This document shows, in pieces, positions 34,966 to 43,378 of a stretch of 60,641 bases of DNA. The notes under the pieces were generated by a model. That model was not told the origin of the DNA and did not search any database. It was given only the letters and a program-made list of their open reading frames with translations. Position 1 is the first letter of the stretch. The number at the start of each line of letters is the position of its first letter. Origin of the DNA: Pseudomonas sp. ICMP22404 (GTDB lineage: Bacteria > Pseudomonadota > Gammaproteobacteria > Pseudomonadales > Pseudomonadaceae); NCBI RefSeq assembly GCF_006227205.1, contig NZ_VCNG01000025.1, positions 1 to 60,641 of the forward strand, in the 5' to 3' direction. The position numbers and the translations under genes were made by a program.

Positions 34966-37181
34966 GTACTGAACAAGCCGAAGTGGTGATCGTTGGCGCT
35001 GGACTGGCCGGTAGCATCGTTGCCTATCAACTGGCCATGGCCGGGGTGGAGGTACTGGTACTCGAGTCGGGGCCGGAGATCCCGGTCAATCGGGCTCAAT
35101 ACCTGGAGCGGTTCTACACGACCACGCTGAAAACCCCGGAATCGCCCTATCCACCGGTCACCAGCCTGGACCCGCCCCGTGACCCTGCCGGGCAAAACGC
35201 CCCGCGTGCGACCATCGCCGACCTGATCCTGGGCTGGGACAATCCAAAGGTCAGTTATCTGGTGCAGAAAGGCCCGATGCCTTTCACCAGTACCTATGAG
35301 CGAGTGGGCGGCGGGACCACCTGGCACTGGGTCGGAACGAGCCTGCGCATGGTGCCGAACGATTTTCGCCTGAAATCCTTGTACAACGTCGGAGTGGACT
35401 GGCCCATTGGCTACGACGATCTGCAAAGCGCCTACTGCCGGGCCGAGGCGGAAATCGGCGTCTCGGCCAACGTCGCCGACCAGGCGTACCTGGGCATTAC
35501 CTTTCCCGAAGGCTACGCCTTTCCGATGCACAGCATTCCGTTGTCGCTGGTCGATGGCAGTTTTGTCACGGCGGTGACAGGGCAGACCTTCGATGGCTTG
35601 CCGTTGGTGGTCAGTCCGACGCCCGCTGGGCGTAACTCCCAGCCCTATGCGGGGCGCCGGGTGTGTGCCGGCAATACCAATTGCACCCCGATCTGTCCGA
35701 TCCAGGCCAAGTACGACGCCACCGTGACGATGACCAAGGCCCTGGCCACCGGCAAGGTCAAGGTGCTGTACCGAACCGTGGCGAGCAAAGTGACCGTGGG
35801 CGCGGACAACAATGTCAGCGGAGTGGAGTTCATGCAGTATCAATTGGGTGACGGACCGGTCACCGGCACTGGCGTGGCCCTCGGCCAACGTTATGTGATC
35901 GCCGCCCATGCCATCGAAACCCCCAAGCTGTTGCTCAACTCCGCCACGCCCGCCTGGCCCAAGGGCGTGGCCAACAGCAGCGGTCAGGTGGGACGCAGCC
36001 TGGCCGATCACCCGATCTACCTGGCGTGGGGCCTGATGCCTGAAGGCAAGGCGATTTTTCCGTACCGCGGACCCCTGTCCACCGCGGGTATCGAGAGCTT
36101 GCGCGACGGTGCCTTCCGCAGCCAACGAGCGGCGTGGCGCATTGAAATCGGCAACGAGGGCTGGAACTGGCCGGCCAACGATCCTTACGACACGGTGGCC
36201 GACTTCATCGACGGCACGAACAACAACCGCGTCAACCCGCTGTCGTCGAATCAGGACCCCAAAGCCCCTACCGAAGCGCTTTATGGAACAGCGCTGGTGC
36301 AAAAACTCAACGACATTTTCATCCGGCAGTTCCGCATCGCGTTCCTGGTGGAGCAGGTGGAAGATGATCCCGATAACGCCAAGTGCTACATCGTGCCGTC
36401 GACCGAGTACAAGGACCGCCTCGGTATTCCCCGGCCGGAAATCCACTATGAATTGTCCAAGTACACCCAGAAGGGGTTCCTGGAGGCAAAACGGCTGGCT
36501 ACTCACATTATCAAGGACCTGCTCGGTGCCGTAGAGCTGACCAAGCCTCTTACGCCGGGGACATTCACTTACGGGAACGAATCTATGAGCTTCCAGGGTG
36601 CCGGTCACTTGATGGGTACCTATCGCATGGGCAGTGACCCGGCCAAATCGGTGGTCGACAAGGACCAGCGCAGTTGGGATCACAAGAACCTGTTCCTGGT
36701 GGGCGATGGTGTTTTCCCCAGCAGCGGGACCTCGAATCCGAGCCTGACCATCGCGGCGTTGTCGTTCCAGGCCGGGGATACCGTGGCCAACGACCTGAGG
36801 GCGGTGACGATGAAGGTCCAATCCAACGTCGCCTGGCAGGGCACCGGTGTGCAGGTCAACGGTTTGGTGCCGCGCCTGGTTCGCTACGTCAGCGGGCTAT
36901 GGTGTGCCAGCCCGCAGGGCGGCAATGTCGATGGGAAGGGTGGTTCGAGGCACATCGACTACAGCAGCTATGCCTTGCCCGGTGCTGCCGAAGGTGCCTT
37001 GGTTGGTCGCGTGGGAGACAGTGGCACGCCGTTCCTGGTGGGGGATCTGGCGCAAGTGCCGGGCAACCAGCAAGGGGAGCTGCAACTGTGCATCAATGAT
37101 GACCTGACCGGGAAATACGGGGCTGGCTTGAGCGATAACACCGGTGCGCTGACCATCCGGGTCGAGTTCGGTGCGCTGTAA
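34962..37181 (+). CDS. GMC dehydrogenase large subunit with C-terminal LecA-like lectin domain
   Basis: This encodes 739 aa. A GMC FAD-dependent dehydrogenase (about 1-610) has Rossmann motif VIVGAGLAGSIVAYQLA, GGGTTWHWVG, and the catalytic-site regions GAGHLMGTYRMG and GTSNPSLTIAALS. Cys235-x5-Cys241-x3-Cys245 matches the [3Fe-4S] ligand spacing of FAD glucose dehydrogenases. Residues about 617-739 form a separate domain similar to the PA-IL (LecA) lectin of P. aeruginosa, as shown by GALVGRVGDSGT, NDDLTGKYG and the closing GALTIRVEFG. Domain size (about 123 aa) fits LecA's 121 aa. There is no N-terminal signal peptide. It is the third gene of a coupled operon. Confidence 0.88.
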   Translation: MSTEQAEVVIVGAGLAGSIVAYQLAMAGVEVLVLESGPEIPVNRAQYLERFYTTTLKTPESPYPPVTSLDPPRDPAGQNAPRATIADLILGWDNPKVSYLVQKGPMPFTSTYERVGGGTTWHWVGTSLRMVPNDFRLKSLYNVGVDWPIGYDDLQSAYCRAEAEIGVSANVADQAYLGITFPEGYAFPMHSIPLSLVDGSFVTAVTGQTFDGLPLVVSPTPAGRNSQPYAGRRVCAGNTNCTPICPIQAKYDATVTMTKALATGKVKVLYRTVASKVTVGADNNVSGVEFMQYQLGDGPVTGTGVALGQRYVIAAHAIETPKLLLNSATPAWPKGVANSSGQVGRSLADHPIYLAWGLMPEGKAIFPYRGPLSTAGIESLRDGAFRSQRAAWRIEIGNEGWNWPANDPYDTVADFIDGTNNNRVNPLSSNQDPKAPTEALYGTALVQKLNDIFIRQFRIAFLVEQVEDDPDNAKCYIVPSTEYKDRLGIPRPEIHYELSKYTQKGFLEAKRLATHIIKDLLGAVELTKPLTPGTFTYGNESMSFQGAGHLMGTYRMGSDPAKSVVDKDQRSWDHKNLFLVGDGVFPSSGTSNPSLTIAALSFQAGDTVANDLRAVTMKVQSNVAWQGTGVQVNGLVPRLVRYVSGLWCASPQGGNVDGKGGSRHIDYSSYALPGAAEGALVGRVGDSGTPFLVGDLAQVPGNQQGELQLCINDDLTGKYGAGLSDNTGALTIRVEFGAL

Positions 37182-37206
37182 CGCTTGACTGCTAAGGTCT
37201 GGCACT

Positions 37207-37298
37207 TGTGGGAGCGAGCCCTGCTCGCGATTGCGCCCTGTCAGTCAATAGTGTGTTGACTGACCCACCGCTATCGCGAGCAGGCTCGCTCCCACAGG
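37207..37298. repeat. REP pair (BIME)
   Basis: Inverted REPs lie between the convergent ends of the GMC-lectin and DUF962 genes. The left copy has an extra C (GAGCCCTGCTCG). Confidence 0.92.
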
Positions 37299-37327
37299 GT
37301 TTGCCCGGACAGCCTTGTCGTTGGTGA

Positions 37328-37852
37328 TCAGGCGGCCGAGCGCTGGTTGTGCAAGGCCACCGGGCCGACGCGTTCCTCAATGGCCTGCTTCAGTTCACCA
37401 CGAAGTCCCAGTAGGAATCCTGCCTCGACCACCACGAACAACGGCCCGACGATCAACCCGGTCAGGTCATCGACGAATGCCGGTTTACGGCCTTCGTAAT
37501 AGTGACCGACGAACTGGATCGCCCAGCCCACCACGAACATCCCCAGGCCACTGCCCAGCCACACCGCTGTGCCTTGCGCGGCCAACACCTGTCCCAGCCA
37601 CACGGCTAGGCCCAACAGTACCGTCATCAGCACACCCAGGCGCAACTCCAGGCGCAGGTAGAACCAGGCACTGGCCGCCGCGACCAGCAACGCCGGTGAC
37701 AGCAGCAGCGCGCCCATTGGCCAGCCCGGTCGTGACAACAGCACGGCGACAGCGACGAAGATCAGCGGAATGCCAATGAAATGGCTGGCAATGTTGCGCG
37801 GGTCGCGGTGATAGGCGGCGTATTGACTGAGATGATCGACGAGGCTTTTCAT
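37328..37852 (-). CDS. DUF962/Mpo1-like membrane protein
   Basis: This encodes 174 aa. The Mpo1/YGL010w family start SQYAAYHRDPRNIASHFIGIPLI carries the first conserved His residues. VGHYYEGRKPAFVDD near residue 115 carries the second His/Glu group. Four hydrophobic segments lie between and after. In yeast, Mpo1 is an iron-dependent 2-hydroxy fatty acid dioxygenase; bacterial members are assumed to be membrane lipid enzymes. AGGAGG lies 8 nt before the ATG. It is divergent from the Crp/Fnr gene with 85 nt between. Confidence 0.88.
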   Translation of the reverse strand: MKSLVDHLSQYAAYHRDPRNIASHFIGIPLIFVAVAVLLSRPGWPMGALLLSPALLVAAASAWFYLRLELRLGVLMTVLLGLAVWLGQVLAAQGTAVWLGSGLGMFVVGWAIQFVGHYYEGRKPAFVDDLTGLIVGPLFVVVEAGFLLGLRGELKQAIEERVGPVALHNQRSAA

Positions 37853-37937
37853 TGTTGTTCCTCCTGAGGTGATGCCTGCATGATGCCCAGGTCCTATATG
37901 GTGTTCTGTCAGTTAGCCGACACTTCCCGGAGTTTCC

Positions 37938-38624
37938 ATGAATTCGCAGCCCTGGCACTCGCACCTGATGGCTGGCCACTGGTACAGCCATCTGCCCATT
38001 GAACTGCAGGATAGCCTGCTGGGCATGTCACGGCTGCGTCGACTGTCGCCGGGGCAGCGGCTGTTCCAGCGCGGCGATCCACCGTGCGGCCTTTACGCCG
38101 TATTGGAAGGCGCGGTGCGGGTCGGTTCGGTGAACGAGCAAGGCAAGGAAGCGCTGTTGAGCGTGGTGGAGGCGCCTCACTGGTTTGGTGAAATCTGCCT
38201 GTTCGACGGCCAGCCGCGTACCCATGACGCGGTCATCGTCGGGCAATGCACGCTGCTGCATTTGCCCCAGGCGACGTTATTGGCCTTCCTGGAACAGCAC
38301 CCGGCCTACTGGCGGCATCTCGCGCTGCTGATGAGCCACAAACTGCGCCTGGCTTTCATCAACCTCGAACAACTGAGCTTGATGCCTGCCCCGGCCCGCG
38401 TTGCCCATCGCTTGCTGCTGATCGCCGAAGGCTACGGCGAAATCGAATCGGCGCGACAGGTCCTGCAACTGTCCCAGGAACAACTGGCGCTGATGCTCTC
38501 GCTGTCACGTCAGACCACCAACCAGATCCTCAAGGACTTGCAGGCCCAAGGCATCCTGCACCTCGGTTATGGCGAGATCGAGATCCTTGATATGGGGCGG
38601 TTGCGGGAGATGACACTGGTCTGA
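37938..38624 (+). CDS. Crp/Fnr-family transcriptional regulator
   Basis: This encodes 228 aa. An N-terminal cyclic-nucleotide-binding-type beta roll (about 20-135: LFQRGDPPCGLYAVLEGAVRVG, HWFGEICLFDGQPRTHDA) is followed by a dimer helix and a C-terminal winged HTH (about 160-215: LSQEQLALMLSLSRQTTNQILKDL). The N-terminal Cys cluster of Fnr is absent, so it is not an Fnr-type oxygen sensor; the effector is unknown. It is divergent from the DUF962 gene, a possible target. Confidence 0.9.
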   Translation: MNSQPWHSHLMAGHWYSHLPIELQDSLLGMSRLRRLSPGQRLFQRGDPPCGLYAVLEGAVRVGSVNEQGKEALLSVVEAPHWFGEICLFDGQPRTHDAVIVGQCTLLHLPQATLLAFLEQHPAYWRHLALLMSHKLRLAFINLEQLSLMPAPARVAHRLLLIAEGYGEIESARQVLQLSQEQLALMLSLSRQTTNQILKDLQAQGILHLGYGEIEILDMGRLREMTLV

Positions 38625-38648
38625 GAGCGGTATCGACTGATCCATCGC

Positions 38649-38727
38649 TTTCGCGAGCAGGCTCGCTCCCACATTGGGTCTGTGTTGGCCGTGCATCCCT
38701 GTGGGAGCGAGCCTGCTCGCGATGAGG
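38649..38727. repeat. REP pair (BIME)
   Basis: Inverted REPs between the convergent Crp/Fnr and AraC regulator genes. Confidence 0.92.
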
Positions 38728-38736
38728 CCAGCCCTG

Positions 38737-39741
38737 CTAGCGCAGCCCCTCCCGAAACTGCCCGGGCGTCATCCCGGTCCAGCGCTTGAATGCGCGGCTG
38801 AAGCTGCTGGCGTCGGCAAAGCCCAGCAGGTAGCCGACTTCGCTCAACGAGCATTGGGGGTCGCGCAGGTGCAGCAGCGCCAGGTTTTCCCGGCACTCGT
38901 TGAGCAGCGCATCGAAGCGGCAGCCTTCGTCGGCCAGGTGCCGTTGCAGGCTGCGCAGGCTCAGGTGCATGGCTTGGGCGATGCGTTCGGCGCTGGGTTC
39001 ACCTTCGGGTAATTGGGCCTCGATGGCTGCACGCACCTTGCGCTCCCAGGTCAACGGCTGGAGGTGGGCGAGGGTGCGCTTGAGCACCGTTTCATTGTGC
39101 TCGGCCAGTTCCGGGTTGGCATCGTCCAGGTGGCTGTCGAAGTCGGCGAGGCTGAACTCCAGACAATCCTGTTCGGCGGCGAAATGCACCGGCGAACGGA
39201 ACGCTTTATGCCACGGCGCAGGGTCCGCCGGCTCAGGGCGTCGCAGGTACACCGCCAACGGTGCGTAGTCGCGACCCAGGCGGTTACGGCAGGTGCGCAC
39301 GTAAATCGAGGCGAACGCGTCGATGGCTTCGAAAGCGGGCACGGGGTGGCCCTGGGGCAAATCAAGGGTAAAGCGGTAACGGTCCTCGCAGCGCCTCAGT
39401 TGCAGCGTCAGCGCGTCGCTGACCACCGGGTGATAGCGCACGATGCGCTCGAACACTTCCCGCAGGCTGCCGCTGGCCACCAGGGCGTAACCCAAGGCGT
39501 GAAACGTCGTGGGGCTGACGAAGCGCGATACCCGCAGGCCGATGGCCGGATCACCGCTGGTTTGCACTGCCAGGGCCCATAAGCGGGTGGTGGCTGAAAG
39601 CGGGTAGCGAGCGTTCGGATCGTCCATCAGCTGTGGGTCAAGCCCGGCTTCGAGGCACAGGGCATGGCCATCCAGGCCCAACGCATCGAGCTGTTTGCGC
39701 AGGGCGCGGGTCCAGCTGGCGAGGGTGGTCGGTTCAGTCAT
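38737..39741 (-). CDS. AraC-family regulator (Arabinose_bd N-domain type)
   Basis: This encodes 334 aa. The N-terminal domain (about 15-200) has SPTTFHALGYALVASGSLREVFERIVRYHPVVSD, typical of the OruR/VqsM-like group. The C-terminal double HTH (about 235-330) has RIAQAMHLSLRSLQRHL and the signature LGFADASSFSRAFKRWTGMTPGQFR. It is divergent from the desaturase gene at 39842 with 100 nt between, so it probably controls it. The ligand is unknown; relatives respond to amino acids or fatty acids. Confidence 0.92.
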   Translation of the reverse strand: MTEPTTLASWTRALRKQLDALGLDGHALCLEAGLDPQLMDDPNARYPLSATTRLWALAVQTSGDPAIGLRVSRFVSPTTFHALGYALVASGSLREVFERIVRYHPVVSDALTLQLRRCEDRYRFTLDLPQGHPVPAFEAIDAFASIYVRTCRNRLGRDYAPLAVYLRRPEPADPAPWHKAFRSPVHFAAEQDCLEFSLADFDSHLDDANPELAEHNETVLKRTLAHLQPLTWERKVRAAIEAQLPEGEPSAERIAQAMHLSLRSLQRHLADEGCRFDALLNECRENLALLHLRDPQCSLSEVGYLLGFADASSFSRAFKRWTGMTPGQFREGLR

Positions 39742-39841
39742 GGCGATTGGCGCTTGCGGTCAACAGGTTGGCGTCTACGGCTACCACCCGGCGGCGCAAG
39801 GCTCGTCAGGATGAGCACATCTTTAACAGAGGATTTAAGCC

Positions 39842-40915
39842 ATGCATGGCCGTAGCGCAAGTCCCGAGCGATTGAATGCACAACAACGATCCGCCCATAT
39901 TCGCCAGGTGGTATTGGCCCATGGCGAAGAGTTGCGCCGACGCTACCCGATCCTGCTCCATCAGGATGCCTTGGGGGCGGGCATTCTGGCGTTCGCCCTG
40001 GCGGGGATGATCGGATCGGCACTGCTTTACATCAACGGCCATCTGGCTGGCTGGGCGTGCCTGCTGCTCAACGCTTTTTTCGCCTCGTTGACCCACGAAT
40101 TGGAGCACGACCTGATCCACAGCATGTATTTTCGCAAGCAACGCCTGCCCCACAATCTGATGATGGGATTGGTGTGGCTGGCGCGGCCGAGCACTATCAA
40201 CCCGTGGATCCGCCGTCACCTGCACCTCAATCACCACAAGATGTCCGGCACCGAGGCCGACCTGGAAGAACGGGCCATCACCAACGGCGAGCCGTGGGGG
40301 CTGGCGCGGTTGCTGATGGTCGGTGACAACGTGATGTCGGCCCTCATCCGTCTGCTGCGGGCCAGGACCTGGGCGCACAAGCGCAACATCCTCAAACGCA
40401 CGCTGAAGGTGTATTTCCCGCTGGCACTGCTGCACTGGGGGGCCTGGTACGTGTTTCTCGGTTTCCATGGGGCCAATGGCGTCGCGAGCCTGTTGGGTGC
40501 ATCGATTGACTGGTCGGCGGACACCCTGGCGATGATGCACGTGATCGATATCGCGGCGGTGGTGATCATCGGTCCAAACGTGTTGCGCACCTTTTGCCTG
40601 CACTTCATCAGTTCCAACATGCATTACTACGGCGACGTCGAACCTGGCAATGTCATCCAGCAAACCCAGGTGCTCAACCCGTGGTGGCTATGGCCGTTGC
40701 AGGCGTTCTGCTTCAACTTCGGCAGCAGCCACGGGATCCATCATTTTGCGGTGAAGGAGCCGTTCTACATCCGTCAGCTGACGGTGCCGGTGGCACATAA
40801 GGTGATGCGCGAGATGGGTGTGCGGTTCAATGACTTCGGCACCTTTGGCCGGGCGAACCGGTTTGTAGGCGAGGATAAACCGAGGCAGGAAGCGGTGAGT
40901 GCTGTTCAGGGTTGA
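39842..40915 (+). CDS. Fatty acid desaturase-family protein
   Basis: This encodes 357 aa. It is a membrane di-iron enzyme with three His boxes: HELEHD near residue 85, HLHLNHHK near 127, and HGIHHF near 300. Hydrophobic segments lie at about 40-78 and 190-250. The boxes are complete, so it should be catalytically competent as a desaturase, hydroxylase or related enzyme; the substrate is not clear from the sequence. It differs from the DesA-type gene at 25191, having a different His-box spacing and no long C-terminal tail. It is probably controlled by the divergent AraC regulator. Confidence 0.87.
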   Translation: MHGRSASPERLNAQQRSAHIRQVVLAHGEELRRRYPILLHQDALGAGILAFALAGMIGSALLYINGHLAGWACLLLNAFFASLTHELEHDLIHSMYFRKQRLPHNLMMGLVWLARPSTINPWIRRHLHLNHHKMSGTEADLEERAITNGEPWGLARLLMVGDNVMSALIRLLRARTWAHKRNILKRTLKVYFPLALLHWGAWYVFLGFHGANGVASLLGASIDWSADTLAMMHVIDIAAVVIIGPNVLRTFCLHFISSNMHYYGDVEPGNVIQQTQVLNPWWLWPLQAFCFNFGSSHGIHHFAVKEPFYIRQLTVPVAHKVMREMGVRFNDFGTFGRANRFVGEDKPRQEAVSAVQG

Positions 40916-40951
40916 GGAGGCTTTTTCACACGTCGTCGATAGACCCATAGT

Positions 40952-40981
40952 CCGTGGCGAGGGAGCAATTCCCTTTGCCAC
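40952..40981. repeat. Short palindromic repeat (GGCGAGGGAGC type)
   Basis: GTGGCGAGGGA and TCCCTTTGCCAC form an imperfect inverted repeat around GCAAT. A second member of the same family (CCATGGCGAGGGAGC) lies at 55098-55131, so this is a small dispersed element distinct from the REPs. Confidence 0.5.
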
Positions 40982-41072
40982 TGAGGTCGCGCCCGTTGGC
41001 CATGCAGCAGCCCTGGCGAGCGGGTGCATAACGACTACGCTCATCCTCTCGTCGGGCCATCCCAAAAAAACC

Positions 41073-41099
41073 TAATTTTTTCCCGGGGCTTGCCGAAAG
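41073..41099 (+). promoter_or_regulatory. Candidate FliA (sigma-28) promoter of the chemoreceptor gene
   Basis: TAATTTTT, 11 nt, GCCGAAAG. This fits the flagellar consensus TAAAGTTT-N11-GCCGATAA at 6/8 positions in each half with exact spacing. It lies about 110 nt before the chemoreceptor start. Chemoreceptor genes are commonly FliA-dependent. By-eye match only. Confidence 0.4.
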
Positions 41100-41207
41100 A
41101 CTGATATGCGTGCACCAAAGTGGAGCAGACCACAAGTCCTGCCCGCGCTGGCATGTGAACGTTGCAACCGGAATGCACCCCCACTCCCTGCATAAGAAGC
41201 CTCTTCG

Positions 41208-43088
41208 ATGAATTTGAAATTCAGCCATAAAATCCTTCTAGCCGCCTCTGGTGTGGTAGTTCTGGCTTTTGCCCTGTTCACCCTCTACAACGATTATTTG
41301 CAGCGCAACACCATCGGCCGCAGCCTTGAGTCCTCTATCGAACAATCTGGTGACCTGACGGCCAGCAGCGTCCAGAACTGGATGAGCGGTCGCATCCTGG
41401 TACTGGAAAACCTGGCGCAGAACATCGCGCACCAGGGGGCTACCGCCGATCTGGCGGGGCTGGTGGACCAGCCGGCGCTGACATCGAATTTCCAGTTCAC
41501 CTACGTGGGCCAGGCCAACGGTGTCTTCACCCAGCGCCCCGACGCAAAAATGCCCGACGGCTACGACCCGCGCCAGCGCCCTTGGTACAAACAGGCGGTG
41601 ACCGCCGATAAAACCATGCTGACTCCGCCTTATTCGGCCGCCGTCGGCGGGCTGGTGGTGACCATTGCCCTGCCGGTGAAGAAAAGCGGCGAATTGCTGG
41701 GTGTGGTGGGCGGCGACCTGAGCCTCGATACCCTGGTGAAAATCATCAACTCGGTGGACTTCGGTGGCATCGGCCATGCCTTCCTGGTCAGCGGTGACGG
41801 TCAGGTGATCGTCAGCCCGGACAAGGACCAGGTAATGAAGAACCTCAAGGACATCTATCCAGGCACGCCTGTGCGCATTGGCAAAGGTATCCAGGACGTC
41901 GAGTTGAACGGGCAGGATCGTATTCTGTCGTTCACCCCGGTGACCGGCCTGCCGGGCGCCGAGTGGTACATTGGCCTGTCGATCGACAAGGCCAAGGCCT
42001 ATGCGCCGCTGAGCCAGTTCCGTACCTCAGCGCTGATTGCAATGTTCGTCGCGGTCGCGGCCATCGCGTTGCTGCTGAGCCTGCTGATTCAGGTACTGAT
42101 GCGTCCGTTGACCACCATGGGCCGTGCCATGCACGACATTGCCCAGGGCGAAGGCGACCTGACCCGGCGTCTGGCCGTACAAGGCAAGGACGAGTTCGCG
42201 GTATTGGGGGGCTCGTTCAACCAGTTCGTTGAGCGGATCCACGCCTCGATTTCCGAAGTGTCTTCCGCCACCCGCCAGGTGCACGACCTGTCGCAGCGCG
42301 TGATGACGTCGTCCAACGCTTCGCTCGTCGGTTCGGATGAACAGAGCGCCCGCACCAACAGCGTGGCGGCGGCTATCAACCAGTTGGGCGCTGCGACCCA
42401 GGAAATCGCCCGCAATGCCGCCGACGCCTCGCAACAGGCCAGTGGTGCCAGCGAACAGGCCGATGACGGTCGTCAGGTGGTGGAAAAAACCATTCAGGCC
42501 ATGACCGAGCTGTCGCAGAAAATCAGCCTTTCGTGCACCCAGATCGAAACCCTGAACGCCAGCACCGACAACATCGGGCACATCCTGGACGTGATCAAGG
42601 GCATTTCCCAGCAAACCAACCTGCTGGCCTTGAACGCCGCCATCGAAGCGGCCCGTGCCGGTGAGGCGGGGCGTGGTTTTGCGGTGGTGGCCGATGAAGT
42701 ACGCAACCTGGCGCACCGTACCCAGGAATCGGCGGAAGAAATCCACAAGATGATCACCTCGCTTCAGGTCGGCTCCCGTGAAGCGGTCACGACGATGAAC
42801 GCCAGCCAGGTTTCCAGCGAAGAGAGTGTGGAAGTTGCCAACCAGGCCGGTCTGCGGCTGGTCAGCGTGACGCAGCGTATCGGTGAAATCGATGGCATGA
42901 ACCAGTCGGTGGCCGCCGCGACCGAAGAACAGACCGCCGTGGTGGAAACCCTCAACATGGACGTCAGCCATATCAACCTGCTGAACCAGCAAAGCGTGGC
43001 CAACCTCAATGAAACCCTGAAGGACTGCGATGCCTTGTCCCAACAGGCCAATCGACTGAAGCAGTTGGTGGACAGCTTCAAGATCTGA
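41208..43088 (+). CDS. Methyl-accepting chemotaxis protein, dCache amino-acid type
   Basis: This encodes 626 aa. TM1 (about 9-29) is followed by a periplasmic dCache domain (about 30-275), TM2 (about 277-299), HAMP (about 300-355) and the cytoplasmic signalling domain with hairpin tip around ISQQTNLLALNAAIEAARAG. The dCache pocket carries the amino-acid recognition pattern Y119-x4-R124-x-W126-Y127, Y142 and D170 (GGD). In dCache_1AA receptors this binds the alpha-amino and carboxyl groups of the ligand, so this is likely a PctA/B-like amino acid receptor. No CheR-tethering pentapeptide ends the protein (ends VDSFKI). Confidence 0.92.
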   Translation: MNLKFSHKILLAASGVVVLAFALFTLYNDYLQRNTIGRSLESSIEQSGDLTASSVQNWMSGRILVLENLAQNIAHQGATADLAGLVDQPALTSNFQFTYVGQANGVFTQRPDAKMPDGYDPRQRPWYKQAVTADKTMLTPPYSAAVGGLVVTIALPVKKSGELLGVVGGDLSLDTLVKIINSVDFGGIGHAFLVSGDGQVIVSPDKDQVMKNLKDIYPGTPVRIGKGIQDVELNGQDRILSFTPVTGLPGAEWYIGLSIDKAKAYAPLSQFRTSALIAMFVAVAAIALLLSLLIQVLMRPLTTMGRAMHDIAQGEGDLTRRLAVQGKDEFAVLGGSFNQFVERIHASISEVSSATRQVHDLSQRVMTSSNASLVGSDEQSARTNSVAAAINQLGAATQEIARNAADASQQASGASEQADDGRQVVEKTIQAMTELSQKISLSCTQIETLNASTDNIGHILDVIKGISQQTNLLALNAAIEAARAGEAGRGFAVVADEVRNLAHRTQESAEEIHKMITSLQVGSREAVTTMNASQVSSEESVEVANQAGLRLVSVTQRIGEIDGMNQSVAAATEEQTAVVETLNMDVSHINLLNQQSVANLNETLKDCDALSQQANRLKQLVDSFKI

Positions 43089-43143
43089 CCCAGTCCTGTG
43101 GGAGCGGGGGGTGGGTTCGTATATTGCGGTTAGTCAGGAACCA

Positions 43144-43370
43144 GTGTGGGAGCGAGCCTGCTCGCGATGACGGCGGCACAGTCGACATCATCGCTAGCTG
43201 ACCCAGCGCTATCGCGAGCAGGCTCGCTCCCACAGGGATTTGCGGTGGATTCGCATTTTGCATTCACCCAGGAACCCGTGTGGGAGCGAGCCTGCTCGCG
43301 ATGACGGCGACACAGCCAGCATCATCGTCAACAGACCCAGCGCTATCGCGAGCAGGCTCGCTCCCACAGT
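43144..43370. repeat. Tandemly duplicated REP pair (four REPs)
   Basis: Two near-identical BIMEs (43144-43238 and 43279-43370) each contain inverted REPs with a shared spacer (GATGACGGCG...CAGCGCTATCGC). A degenerate fifth half-REP (CCTGTGGGAGCGGG) lies at 43096. The block separates the convergent chemoreceptor gene and the mgo-like cluster. Confidence 0.9.
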
Positions 43371-43378
43371 GGCATTAC

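Noticed and set aside
34875..36821. 648-codon minus-strand frame opposite the GMC gene
   Set aside because: It is opposite a well-supported flavoprotein with conserved motifs and itself lacks any motif.
43096..43370. REP cluster as a possible CRISPR array
   Set aside because: The units are inverted palindromes with unequal spacing and related spacers, and there are no cas genes.
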